From Melastoma dodecandrum (lineage: Eukaryota > Streptophyta > Magnoliopsida > Myrtales > Melastomataceae), in the NCBI GenBank assembly GCA_029817715.1, contig JARUPY010000088.1, positions 2,728,001-2,792,000 on the forward strand: DNA of 64,000 bases, read 5' to 3'. A program made the translations under genes and the position numbers. Shown in pieces: positions 10,737 to 22,239 of this stretch (the stretch's first letter is position 1; each line of letters starts with the position of its first letter). Under the pieces are notes generated by a model. That model worked only from the letters and a program-made list of their open reading frames with translations. It was not told the DNA's origin and ran no database searches.

Positions 10737-13700
10737 TCAAAATAGTTCTTCTGAGTTGAATTTGTTCCAGGCTTCCTGTTGCATCATCATCGAAGAACAC
10801 CATTCATACTTGGGAAGAGTGAAAGATGGAACTACAGACCCAAGCGTTGATGCCAAATATCAGGACAAACAAAAAGTAGAGAGGACCGGCGCCCTTCATA
10901 CCTTAAGGAGATCAAAGACTTTCTCCGCAATATACTTCTGTTGAAGTGTAGCACCCTTTTGCTGCACCTTATCAGGATGGATGCATAAGGTAGCTTTCCT
11001 ATATACCTTTTTCACAGAAGCACCAGTGATCAAATCGGTCAGCGAAACTGGCTGCCAACCACATTCAGGCCACAACACCTAACGAAGTCCAAGTGGTGGT
11101 GTTGTCAGGGATAGTAACTTTGAGAACATATGCAGATATTTGAGGTAAGATAAGCATTGTAGAGTTCCAAAGAAACCCCACCACCCTGAGTACCGAAATG
11201 GGTTCTTTACAAGAAAGAATTACTTCTAAAAGGTAGATTTGGATAACTCACATATTGTAAAGTTGACAGAAGGGCTCGTAAATTTCCCTCCTTGCCCGCA
11301 GCCCAACGCTTGATCTCAATATCCAATGTCTCAGCAATCCGCTGAAAGCAATACATACAATATGAAGCGCCAATTTCATTAAGTTTCCAACCTATATATC
11401 AATCAAACAAACAAAGGTGCAAAGGGAAGGAAAGTAACAGGTTTGCAAGATGTCTTGAATAAAGGCCATCAGATATATTGCAACAAATCAGAAACTCGGA
11501 AGCTTTTCTACATTTCAACAGCATTACACAGTCATCGTCCCCACAGACAGTAAACCTGTTGTGCTATTATTCATCTGGAAAACTAACTTTATGAACAATA
11601 TTACAAGAAAAAAGTTATGCCAATGGGTCATTTCGTGAGACCTTGATGGGCCACAAAACAAAGTAGAAGTACCTAGAGCATCTGACAAACCCAAAATTCA
11701 CTTGATGCATCCTAAAGCTTATGAAAAATGGCTGGAAGCTTTCCACACAGAGACCCTTATCCATACAATTCATGTCTCATGTAATTGCCAAGAGACATGA
11801 TCAATCCAATTACGAGCTGCCTCCAGAAGATCATGCCTAATTGGGACACAATCTTTTTCAAGCCTCTGACAGCTAAACTAGTATTGATTGTCAGAGTGCT
11901 CCCAGTTACAATTCCACATTCCTAAGGTCCAGAATTTTGCAGTATGCACATTAAACAAAAGAACGACCATAATGGACATAATGTTGTTTGCTGAGATGCA
12001 GGGTATATATCTACCTTTCAAGTATAAAAACAAATTAACGTACTGAGAATGCCTAAAACATTCAATTGAAACCAAAAGTAAAACCACAAGGCAAAACAAT
12101 AGATTCTTACATGTCTCTCAGCCTGATCTCTTTGGGCCTGAAGATCCCTCTGGTTCTTCTCAGCCAGTGCTTTTGCCTGAGAAAGTTAAATGGTAAATTT
12201 ACCAGTTTAGGAATTTGGCACTTGTAGATGGAACGAAACAACTTGACCATTTCACACAACTAAACACATACTGCGCGTTCTTGAGTCCTTTGATGCCGTT
12301 CCAGCCGTGCTCGTCGTCTCTCTTCAGTTTCTCCTTCAACTTCCTGGAACTCCCTGGACGATGAAACCCCTACTCACAGGGAAAGATATAAAATTCAAGA
12401 AGAGAAAAGCAACTATAATAGATCAAACGAAGTGTTCTAACAGTAAGAATAAATTATAAAAAAAATTTGGAATGCTAAATTATAAAAAAAAAGTTTGGAA
12501 TGCAGCAGTATATTTCTTGATGGGAGCAGGGAAGGGGTTCAGCTATATTTATACCTCCAAAAATTGACGAAAGATCATCGACAATATTTGCACTCGAAGC
12601 AGCCTTCCTTATATTAGACTGAGAAGCAGATGTCCTAGTCGGATCAGGTGCTTTTCTGTTCTGAGGTTGTGTTTCAAACATCGTCTCCTGTGTCCCAAGA
12701 AAGGCAGTAAACATCAGAAGTCAATACCTAATACCGAACCGTGCATGATAGAGGCGGAAAATAATGCTCCCATACACTTGCAGAGGAAGTAGCCCTGGGC
12801 CGTGGTGCACTACTCGCTCGAGAACCCATGCCAAAAAATGATTCAAGATCATCATCATTCTTCGGCTGACTGGCTTGTGCAGCAGCCCTTTTTCGAGCTT
12901 CTGCCGCAGCCCTTTCACGGGCATCTGCAGCTGCTCTCTCTCGAGCCTCAGCGGCAGCTTTTTCCACAGCAGCTCTTTCTGCTCTCATTCGTGCTTCCCT
13001 TGCTTCCCTTTCCTTAGCTTCAGCTGCCTTTTCAGCCCTTTCCCTGGCCTCTATAGCAGCCCTTTCACGAGCTTCAGATTGAGCTCTTTGAACCGCAGCC
13101 CTTTCTGCACGTTCTCGAGCTTCCGCATGGGCTTTCTCCACGGCAGCTCTCTCGGATTTCATTCGCACCTCGGCAGCTGCTCTTTCACGTGCCTCAGCAG
13201 CAGCCCTTTCACGTGCCTCCCTCGTTGCCCTTTCCACCGCTTTTCTGGTCCTCTCCCTTTCGATCTCCCTGGCTCTCTCCCTCTCTTTCTCAAGCCTCCT
13301 CTGCTCTCTCTCTCTCTCTTCCCTTTCCCTCTCCTTCTCTAACTTGTTGCGTTCCTCCTCTTCCATTTCTCTCTGCAGCTGGTCCTGATCAAGCCTCACC
13401 TGCCTCTCCCTGTAAGCTCTGTCATAATCATTGTCCAGGTCCCGGCACATTCCAGGCTGCACGGTGTCTCTATTTCTTGTGGTTCTGTTACTTTCTCTCT
13501 CCCTTACCTCCTTTGCCTGTTTGAATTTAGCTTGTGCTCTTTCCATGGCTTCTTTCATGGCAGCAGCAGATGCGGCAGCATCAGCATTTATACCATTTTC
13601 GTCATTATAGAATCTGTCATGGTCATTGGTATTGCCCCTATTCTTGCCAGTTGCAAAATCCTCGAACTCATCCAAGCTGCTATAGGCAGGAGGAGACTTG

Positions 13701-15660
13701 ACATCATCGAAGGAATATGGACCAGAAGAAAATTCGTGGGGAATCCTCCCTGCATTCATAGATCCAAAGGAACTACTGGTGGTCTTCCGTGCTGGTCGTG
13801 GAGGCGGAGGTCTAGAAGGAGGAGGTGCAGTTGTTGGCTGCGTAAGGAGTGGAACTTCAGATACAGTCAGCCAAATCTCGTCATATGATGCTGTCTTTCC
13901 TTCAGGTGGCATGCCCACGGGACTGCCAGCATCATTAGAATTAACCTCATAGACAGGCTTAGGGTGATCTGGGGACTTGAAAGAATTTCCTGAGGTCGAT
14001 GGAATATCGAAAAAGGGGCGGTTAGAGCCATTATCCTCATCATCAAGGATGCGTTCATCAATATGAGCATCGCTGCTTCTACCGACTTGCTCTTTGCTGC
14101 TATTAGTTTGACTCGTGCCTCGATCAGTTCCTTGGGGTCTCCTATTCTTCCCGCTATTACTAGTCTCAGATGAAAATTTTCCTAAACCATCAAAAGGATC
14201 AGAGTCATCATATGCTCCACCAGTGGAGCCGAACGGACTCTCAGCTCTTACGCTTTCAGATTTACGAAAACTGCCAAGTTCTTCCAAAGGGTCAGTAGGA
14301 ATTCCAGAAGATGTGGTCACATGAGGAGAGGTTGTAGCTCCTAACGACGCAAAAGGATCATCCATCATTTTGCTTGAACTATACATTGGCTCTGAAGACC
14401 AAGCAGAATCAGAAGTATGCCTGCTCACACCCAATAGCCATACAAAGCATCAATTACTGTGAACATGACAGAGGAATATACTTATACAAAACATCCAGGA
14501 AATTTAAGTTTGGACGAACATAGTGAATAAAATGTTAACAGAATCCAAGGATAAGCGTCCACTAAAATATAGCCTGATCTGCTAGATGGGTTCAAAGACC
14601 TATAGTTGAACTCAAAACAAAGAAAAAACAAACAGAGACCAGAGGTCCTTCATTAGCAAGAACTTTATTATCAGTCCTTCAAATCCTCCCGACATTCGAT
14701 CCTAAGACAAAATTGCACCAGCCCTGTTGTCCCCTTCTGACGCCACTGGACTATACAGACCACTGCACTAGCATATCATATCACTCTGCAGCTAACAGGC
14801 CATTTCTGAAACAAGTTGTTTGCCAAAGCAAAAGGAAACAAGAAACTCTCGCACTCACACCAAAATAAGCAGTATGCTTCTTCAAGTCGAGTCCAGCAAT
14901 ACCACTGCAAACACGAATCTAGGGTCGTAAACCAATCTGTTTGCTGATTACCCAATACATTCATGACTAATTGCTGCAAAATTCCACCATTCGTACACCA
15001 ATCAAGCAAATAAAAACTCCTGACAACAATCGCCACAGAGGAATCACTAAGCAACCAACTCAAAACATAAATCGTGCAAAGTCCAAACCTCTCTTTGGGG
15101 GCAGAACTAAACCGACCACTTCCGCTCCCGCTTCCCACGCCGAAACCCTGCAACAGATCGTCGAACGCGTCTCCCCCTCCGCCGCTGCGGCCACTCCGAT
15201 CCCCAACCTCCTCCTTCCTCGCACCCCGAAACCCACCCAACAGCTCCTCAAACCCATCCCCATCCTTACCTTTCTTCACAGAAGCAGCGGGAGGAAACAC
15301 ATCATCGTCAAAACTAACCCTACCACCTGCGCCCCCTCCGCCGGCGGACGAGGTCTTGATCCCGGGGATCCCCTCGAAGATATCCTCATCATAGACAGGA
15401 GGCCTGTCGTAAACGGGGGGCTTGTCGAAGGCGGCAGACGAGGAAGAAGGAGGGGGCTTCTCGTAAATCGAATCGAGATCGAAGGCGGAAGAGGAGGACG
15501 CGGCGGGGCGGGGCCTGGCCATGGAAGGCGGGCGGAAGAGGTCGTCGAAGGCGGGATCACGGGCAGCTGCGGACGTTGAGGAGGAGGAGGACATCGGGGG
15601 GGACTTGCGATGGGGCTTGAATCCATAATCGGAGGTCAAGAGGCCATCGAAGTCGTTCAT
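10737..15660 (-). CDS. Auxilin-like J-domain protein (clathrin uncoating cofactor)
   Basis: Eight minus-strand exons join in frame to 939 residues: 15089-15660, 12776-14420, 12555-12687, 12272-12369, 12111-12176, 11252-11341, 10902-11078 and 10737-10775. Residues 1-190 are Ser/Pro/Asp-rich, with repeated FDDL/FEELL motifs. Exon 2 carries DPF motifs ([16 protein letters not shown]), then a long A/E/R-rich helix ([14 protein letters not shown] type), probably a coiled coil or single alpha helix. The C-terminal J domain (about 869-939) has [11 protein letters not shown], with the HPD at 902-904 that stimulates Hsc70 ATPase, and ends [12 protein letters not shown]. Family role: recruits Hsc70 to strip clathrin coats in endocytosis and Golgi trafficking. 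Size and layout match Arabidopsis At4g12770/At4g12780 (about 900 residues). Confidence 0.93.
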
Positions 15661-16110
15661 AATGGGGGGGGTTTGGATTTTTGTTTTCTTGGGTTTCCCT
15701 CTTTTCTTTTACGATTGATTGGGGGGGAAATGGGAATCGGTAAAGGAATGATCTTTTAGAGGTGGGACGAATTGGGTATCGCCGATCTGAAAAGGGATGC
15801 GACTGAAATCGGATTTGGGGAAGAAGAAGAAGAAGATCTGAGGACGGTGATGACGGAGGAGTTTGCTCTCTTCCCTCTTTCTTTCTTTATTTCCTTTATT
15901 TTTGTGCTTGGTTCGAGGATTTGTTCTTTGTTCTTTCTTTCCTTTTTATTTATTTATTTTTTTCTTTCCGAGTTTGAAGAAATTGGTTTCTCCATTTTAT
16001 TTGTGGGGTTGAATAATTGAAAGTTTGAATTGATAAAAAAGGACGAAATGGAATGTGGGATTTGATGAATAATTTTTAGTTCCTACCCAAAACGTTGGTA
16101 ATAATAATCA

Positions 16111-17162
16111 GGCAAAATATCGATTTTTGGCCCCAAGTATTGGCAAATTTTTCGATTTTGCAAATCGTTTAAAAATTTTTCAATTTGGCCTTAAATCGAT
16201 GACACTTTTGTATGAGGCCTTATTTGTGACGGACGTTAGATTTTTGACGGAAATGTTGGTAAATTATTTACGTGGCATTGACATTAATATATTTTGTCTT
16301 ACGTGGAGTTACCCGGTTAAAATCAAATCGCAGAAAGAGGGGTTAGGGTTCATATACATATAACCCCTAACCCTAACCCTATTCTGGGGATCCCTTCTCC
16401 TCCCACGCTTACTCCTGGTTTCACCGCCGTCCTTCTGCCGGAGCGAGATGAGATCAAACAGAAAGCGAAAGTTTCAATCAGAAATCCAGGAATCAAGAAC
16501 TCAGCAATCGGACAGTAGGTCATGAAGGTAGAACGGACCAGGGAACGAGGAGCCTTCGTCGTCGGAGGAGGAGGCGGCCATCCAATTTGGCGGCGGGCAT
16601 CGGAGTCAGCGGGAGGGCGCTGAGAGAGCTCTCGAGGAGGGGAGAAGCTGAGGGGGAAAGGGGGAGGGGGAGGGGGAGGGAGGTTCTTACGGGGGTTCCA
16701 CGGTGGGGAGGAGGGCAATGGAGGCAAGTCAGAGAGAATTAGAGGTTGGGTGAAGGAGGAGGATTGGAAGGAGGGGGTGAAGGTGGAAGAGGAAGAGGAA
16801 GAGAGGGCGCGCTCCTCGACGTGGATAAGCTGGTTAAGGAAGTCGGCGTCCCATTCCTCGAAGCCTTCTCCTCCGCCCTCTTCCTCCTCCGTCATTGCCA
16901 AAAATGGAGATTACACCTAACCCTAACCCCTCTTTCTGCGATTTGATTTTAACCTGTAATTCCTCCCACTAGATAATTCCACGTAAGACAAAAATATTAA
17001 CGTTAATGCCACGTCAATATTTTCGTCAAAAATCTAACGTCCGTCACAAATAAGGCCTCATACAAAAGTGTCATCGATTTAAGGCCAAATTAAAAAATTT
17101 TTAAACGATTTGCAAAATCGAAAAGTTTGTCAATACTTGATGCCAAAAATCGATATTTTGCC
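16111..17162. mobile_element. Pack-MULE: long-TIR Mutator-like element with 9-bp TSD
   Basis: The ends are inverted copies starting GGCAAAATATCGATTTTTGG. The left TIR spans about 16111-16352 and the right about 16915-17162, roughly 240 bases each with high identity; the right arm has small indels. Both flanks carry the identical 9-mer TAATAATCA (16102-16110 and 17163-17171), the hallmark target-site duplication of Mutator-like elements. The 560-base interior is GC-rich, has no transposase, and carries a host-like coding fragment. Short TTAGGG-type repeats (CCCTAACCCTAACCCT near 16366-16381 and AACCCTAACCCC near 16919) sit at the inner TIR edges. It inserted upstream of the auxilin-like gene. 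Element type is firm; the age is unknown. Confidence 0.92.
16350..16901 (-). pseudogene. Gene fragment captured in the Pack-MULE (possibly SUV2/ATRIP N-terminus)
   Basis: An open frame of 183 codons reads inward from the right TIR. Its start (MAMTEEEEGGGEGFEEWDAD, then FLNQLIHVEE) and a later FSPPRELSQRP resemble, from memory, the first exon of the plant ATR-interacting protein SUV2. I cannot verify this. A Pro/Ser-rich stretch lies between. The second half looks unrelated and runs into the left TIR without a natural stop context, so it may be intron, UTR or a second captured fragment. GC content is far above that of the TIRs, as usual for Pack-MULE cargo. Transcription would yield at most a truncated protein lacking any catalytic domain. 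Confidence 0.5.
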
Positions 17163-17329
17163 TAATAATCAGAAGAAGATTTTTTTTTTTAATATTGTTA
17201 ATGTGTTACAGATTGAATCTTGGAAAATTGAAATCGATGGCAGAAAATTGAATCCAATGTGATTATTTTTCTTTTAGCAAGCACAACCATGACCGGAAAC
17301 CATCTCATGTCATGGTTCAATCAGATCCC

Positions 17330-17720
17330 GTGCTTAAGTGGTCGCGAGCGTCGTCAGCTGCAGCCCCTCCTGTGTAACCGCCCTCCTCTGTGGCCGGTCG
17401 TTCGAACGCCTTGGTTGCCATTGCCGCACGATCCTGAGCTTCACCAGAGGCGTTACACTTGGCAGACCCCTCGGCTTTCTCCTCACTTACCTCTGCGGCA
17501 GCACTTCTACGTGCCTCCCTCGCTGCACATTCTGCGGCCAACCTCGTGGCTTCCACTCGAGAATTTGCCGCTGCTCTTCTGCGTGCCTCCTTCGTGGCCC
17601 TTTCCACGGCAAGCCCAGCTCTTTCCCTGTCCTGCTCCAGCCTCCGACGTAATCCTTGCCTCTCGTCTCCTCCCCCATTCGCTCTTTCACGTGCCTTGAG
17701 CTCTTCCATGGCAGGAGAGC
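17330..17720 (-). pseudogene. Decayed fragment of auxilin-like exon 2
   Basis: The minus-strand translation contains ELKARERA, LEQDRERAGLAVERATKEA, RRRAAANSR and AAREARRSAAAEVS. It parallels the A/E/R-rich helix of the auxilin-like gene 3-4 kb away ([20 protein letters not shown]). Only this helix region is present, with no J domain or N-terminus, and it ends in unrelated sequence. It lies in the same orientation as the intact gene, upstream of its start and just beyond the Pack-MULE. A partial local duplication followed by decay is the simplest reading. A low-complexity chance match is less likely because VERAT(K/R)EARxRAAA is conserved in order. Confidence 0.6.
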
Positions 17721-17853
17721 AGAAAAGAGACTTAACAGCCAGATTCAAGGCTGGGGTTTGCTTATAGTCGGTAATATAAAGAACATCAGATTCAAGGCTG
17801 GGGTTTGATCCTACAGAGAGGCTAACAATGACAGTACCATACCATCTCATCAT

Positions 17854-18593
17854 ATTCTATCAATAACGGGTGCCTGGAATCATGATTCCTCCTCATTGAA
17901 GGGATATGAGGAACCAAAACGTGCACCTAATGGCCTAGCATTTCCCAAATACTGCATTTAGATTAGCCTGCACCAAAAGTTTAAGGATGCGGTTCATCGG
18001 GATATGATCCTTATCCGTTTGACGTCGTTTTAAGGGACATTAGCGTCAGCACCCCTGCTTTATACAGGAAAAGCCACGTCCAACTGGATCTGCACATTTC
18101 CAAACCGCAAAATGATTAGAAAGAATGATGCCACAAAAAAAAAAAAATTGGCTGTCTCAATTTGCAGCCATCTTCGAAATTACTGCCAACACGCAAAGTG
18201 GTGGGCATCGACTGTGATAAGCCCCGTTATTGTTTACTCAGATTTATGAAACGTCTCGTGTTGATGAGAGACTGATTCAGATGGAAAGGCGCCTGTTGGG
18301 TGTTTTGAACAACTAGACTGGAGGAATAATATCAGAAGCAGTCAAAACGTGGAAGGGAGATCTGCACAGAATACCTGATGCATCAACTTACGGGGACAGT
18401 ATTCGTTGTCCGCTCGAACCATCAATGGTCAAAGCCTCGATTATTTTCGGCATATTTCTGTAAAGAACATTCGTTGCCGAAATTTTTAGCAGCAGCAGAT
18501 AGGAACAAAATAGAGAAATGGGGAAACATAACTTGTTGATATCTTCTAGGAAGCAACGATTTTTTTTTTGTTACTTTTACCAGTCAATTGATT
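17854..18593. other. Intergenic, nothing recognised
   Basis: No ORF with family resemblance, no RNA gene and no repeat structure is visible. A poly-A run lies at about 18136-18147 and a poly-T run at about 18560. Confidence 0.4.
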
Positions 18594-19775
18594 CACCATG
18601 CCCGAGCGGTCCGTTTGTCCCGCTTCCCCAAGAGAATACGTCGTGTTGTTCGGTAATAGCCAAGGCATGTCTCCATCGAAGTGAAACCTGGAAAAATTGC
18701 TTCATCCAAGCAAACGAGCAAATGCTGCCTGCTAATAGCAAGGGCAGGCAGAAGCAGCAGAGCAGAAAAATGAATTCCAATGTAGGTGAAAATCTGAACA
18801 TTTTTTTTAAAAAAGCAAAAAGGTCAGATGTCTAGTTATATCCAAGGAATGTTGCCAGAGGATTTGCCTGATCATCAGGAAACTTGACTTGTACAGGAGA
18901 GCAGTGATCAATGTAATCCCCAACACCAACATGTCCAAACTGGAGAAAAATGAAAAAGACAAGCAAATGAAGATATCATAACAACACCAATTAAAAGTAA
19001 TCAGAGAACAGTCCGAAAGAAGTAAAAGACCAACCAGGTGGTCAACAAGAACGTATAGTTCAAATATAGAGGCTGACAGAAACATAAACCACCTACAAAG
19101 TAGAGAATCTGAAAGGGCATTTGAACTTTGAAGCATGAAGAAGTCCCCATTCTAGTGAATCCTAAGTGGGAAAGAGCAGTTAAGTTAATCAGTCTATCTC
19201 ACAAACCTTATTCCAACCCGATCCATAAAAATTTCCCATCGGATGCGACTGCCATTGTATGCCTCCAAAGCAATGAAAAGCGCATCACTAGGGATACATG
19301 AAGCCAATAAAGTTTCACCAGGAAGAGGGAAGGCAAACTCATGTCACCTGAGAAATGATGCTTCCCTGCAAACCCTCCAATTGGTGAGGAATAAGGTGAT
19401 CCTCGAAATCCCTGTGTCCAAGTTGACCATATTTACTCCATCCAAACGTGTACAATGCGCCAGAGGTAGAAACTGAGATAGTATGCCGCCAACCACAAGC
19501 AACCATCACCATTTCCCCCCCCTGCAACTTCAGAAAAAGTTAGCCAAGAGGAACAGCGTAAAATTTTCATTCTAACATATAAACTGATATACAATATCCA
19601 GACTTTGTAGCTCCATTGCTTTAAAGATTTTTGCATCCAGCATCCTCAATTGTGTGGGCAATAATAAGCGATCTTCTGCATCCCCATGGCCCAACAACTC
19701 AACTGCCCATCCTCACCTCGACTCCAAGAGCAAACAACATTTTCCAGCAGGATAACACCAACAGTGAACCCGTCA
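18594..19775 (-). pseudogene. UVR8-like (RCC1-repeat) pseudogene with internal deletion
   Basis: Minus-strand pieces match the UV-B receptor UVR8 in order. A first-blade piece at about 19620-19775 reads CSWSRGEDGQL, then shifts frame to GHGDAEDRLLLPTQL. A middle exon (about 19340-19530) reads MVACGWRHTISVSTSGALYT and YGQLGH, ending IISQ at a GT donor. A piece at about 19205-19270 retains HTMAVASDGKF but is frame-broken. At 18830-18955 comes FGHVGVGDYIDHCSPVQVKF. The last piece, at about 18594-18700, is RWRHALAITEQHDVFSWGSG ending GESIDW and a stop. Blades corresponding to UVR8 repeats 2-4 and the C-terminal COP1-binding tail are missing. Intron positions seem retained, so it is a decayed genomic duplicate and not a retrocopy. 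Confidence 0.8.
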
Positions 19776-21604
19776 AGGGATAAAGAAAGCAAAAATCAAT
19801 CATTTTATGTCTTTGATCATGTCAAGGCTATAAATTCCCATATCCATTACAACGGTCTCCATTCCTCAGATTGTCCATCCTAGATAATAACCATGAAAGA
19901 TCGAGACAACAGTATAGCTCTGGATCATATCAGCAACTGTATTGTTTATAAAAATTTAAGAAATATGATTTTAGTTTGCAAAATAACACAGTACCTCCTA
20001 TATGTCACAAACGACTGGGACGCTCAATTGAAAGGAAAACGTGGTGACACTCTCTTGAGAAGATATACTGCGGTTGATAAATTTAGTGTAAGTGTTCTAG
20101 TATCGCGATTGGTAACTTCGACACTCTTCTGAGTGTCTAACCGCGTCATACTTCCTTCGAGCTACTATTACGTTCGTTTTTTTTTTATATAAATTGAGTG
20201 AACGACAGCGATGCACAAGGAGTATTTTTGCAAACTTGGATAATATCCGAATTTTTTTTAACTAGCACTACTACAGCACAATCCTCATGCTTTTAATGTA
20301 AACTTATTTTAAGATTGGGGAGAATTACATGGGAGAGGGATATGAAGGTCGGATGGATAGATTGCCAGACATTTTTCGGCTGGCAGGTGAAAAGCGTTAG
20401 ATGGGAAAAAGCCCGGAATCCCCGCAAAAGAAAACTATAGAGTGCGATTGAAATTCGGGTTAACGTCTCAATCACGTTACCATGTTGTCTCGTCTTTTCT
20501 TTCACCTAGAAATAGAATCAGATTAAATTTAATGTACCGACAGTCATCTATTAAATATTTTGGAATTCCCAAAATACCACTTTAAAAAGTTATTAATTAC
20601 AAACCACGAATTTAATTTATAAAGAACTGTTGTTATTAATAATGGTTTTAAAATCACGAGAATAGTAAGTTTTGATTGAATCTTTTGGCTCACCTAAAGT
20701 TGTTGATACTAGCAAATAGTTAACTATTCGCTGATAGTAATGACAAGTGTTATGAAAATTTTTTACTTTTTTTGAAGTGTTTCGCCGTGAGTTAACTTGC
20801 TACTTTAAAAAACAATTTTGTTCTTCCAAAGCTTGCTTTTGTATGTGAGTTCGTTACTGATAACAACATATTAAAATCAAAACATCATTTAAATAAGCAA
20901 TTATCCTTCTTTTACAAAACCTACTCTACAAAATATTGTGCCGATTGTAATTGGGTGTCCTATTAAATTATTATTTCCTCAACAATTTTCTCAATTATGA
21001 TTAATAAGTGTGCTCTAATAGTTAATTAGTTTGTCACTAAATTAAATTTACAATTATTTAAATATACTTTCTATTTAGAGATTTATAATATTAGAATAAT
21101 CTTTTCTACAAAATTAATTTTCATATAGTACCACCCAACAAATTATTTCGTAAATCATGAATATATTTATGAAGTAAAACATATTTCACTCATGTGCTTA
21201 TTTATAAAGATAACTCTAAAAAGATAACATATATAACAAACTCAAAAGTCTAACCTTAATAACCGGAATGAATGTTAGTATTTAATTTTTTACGAACAAT
21301 AGTTAAATTGGATATGAATTATTTAAAAGAAAGCTTAAACAAATTGACATTCGCATTTGTACGACCCAAAGTCAAATAAGTTGTATCTCACCAGCTTACT
21401 TTGAATCAATGTTTCATCCTAATTTTCTTGTAGACTTTGCTTTACCCTTTATACAAACAAAATTTAAACTTTGGCCACAAATACTTACTATTTGGAAAAA
21501 TTATTTAAACTGAGGCGAATTTAAGTTAACTCTTAATTAAGAGCGACATATTTTAGAAATAATGAATAGTCACGTTTGTACAAGAGACTACGATTCCCAT
21601 TATC
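19776..21604. other. AT-rich intergenic DNA
   Basis: There is no supported gene. Composition becomes strongly AT-rich after about 20500. Scattered TTTACGAA-like and GAACTCG-like motifs resemble the MITE family at 21605-21850. Short ORFs of 60-80 codons lack recognisable features. Confidence 0.4.
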
Positions 21605-21850
21605 GGAAAATATTTTGCGAAATAAGACATTGACTTTCAAAATCCGTCAAATAATGTCTTAACTCGGTGTTAGAAATACGTAGTTCGATTTGTAAAGAAC
21701 TTGTTGTTTCTAATACCGAGTTTATCTAAGAATTGAAGAACTCGTTGTTTCAAATATCGAATTAAGGAATAAACTCTTTTTAACACCGAATTAGAGACAT
21801 TATTTAACAAATTTTGAAAATCGATAACCTATTTCAGGAAATATTTTCCC
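21605..21850. repeat. MITE-like inverted repeat (TTCGGTGTTA family)
   Basis: The left arm (21605-21675) starts GGAAAATATTTTGCGAAATA and ends AACTCGGTGTTA. The right arm, read on the minus strand from 21850, starts GGGAAAATATTTCCTGAAATA and ends AATTCGGTGTTA. The arms share FTT-type blocks TTTCAAAAT and AAATAATGTCT in the same order. The centre repeats TTGTTTC and ACCGA motifs. ATTA occurs at both outer edges, a possible short target duplication. Related halves occur at 51405-51610, 55566-55790, 59760-59970 and 62095-62300. Confidence 0.65.
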
Positions 21851-22168
21851 ATTAAGTTATTTCGTCACGAAACTCCCATTCCTATGAGGTAACCCTCGGT
21901 ATAACACGCGCGACAAAGATGGGACAAAAAGCATATAAAAAATGATACGACCCCTCCAAAAAGCATTAGTAATTCAACTGATGAGCTTTGTACCTTTTTA
22001 CCTATGGTTCCGAAACTATTTTGAGTTTTACGGTCGCGAGTTTCAAAATTACGGATTTACGGCAGTTTCACTATTCATTCTCTTTTTCTCTCAATTTTAC
22101 CCAAGAACTTTCTCTTTTCTTTCGACTTAGTCCTTCAAGACAATTATACGAAAATAAATCTTAAGCGG

Positions 22169-22180
22169 GCTCTGATACCA
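22169..22180 (-). other. tRNA-Met primer-binding-site-like 12-mer
   Basis: The minus strand reads TGGTATCAGAGC, the complement of the initiator tRNA-Met 3' end used as primer by caulimovirids and many LTR elements. It lies 60 bases downstream of the stop of the coat-protein-like ORF, with no LTR around it. In an intact caulimovirid genome the site precedes the first ORF, so its position here suggests a rearranged or circularly permuted integrant. Confidence 0.6.
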
Positions 22181-22239
22181 ATAATAATACAGGAATCGAA
22201 CTTAAGATGATTTTCCCAATTGTCTTTGTCGTCGGCGTT

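Noticed and set aside
12802..13524. Plus-strand open frames rich in Phe/Ser/Cys opposite the auxilin-like gene
   Set aside because: They are antisense shadows of the A/E/R codon repeats; codon structure and homology belong to the minus strand.
16363..16381. Interstitial telomere
   Set aside because: Only two to three CCCTAA units occur, symmetric at the inner TIR edges; this is part of the transposon.
22169..22180. Primer-site 12-mer as evidence for an LTR retrotransposon here
   Set aside because: No LTR pair could be found around it, and the adjoining ORF has caulimovirid coat-protein architecture.
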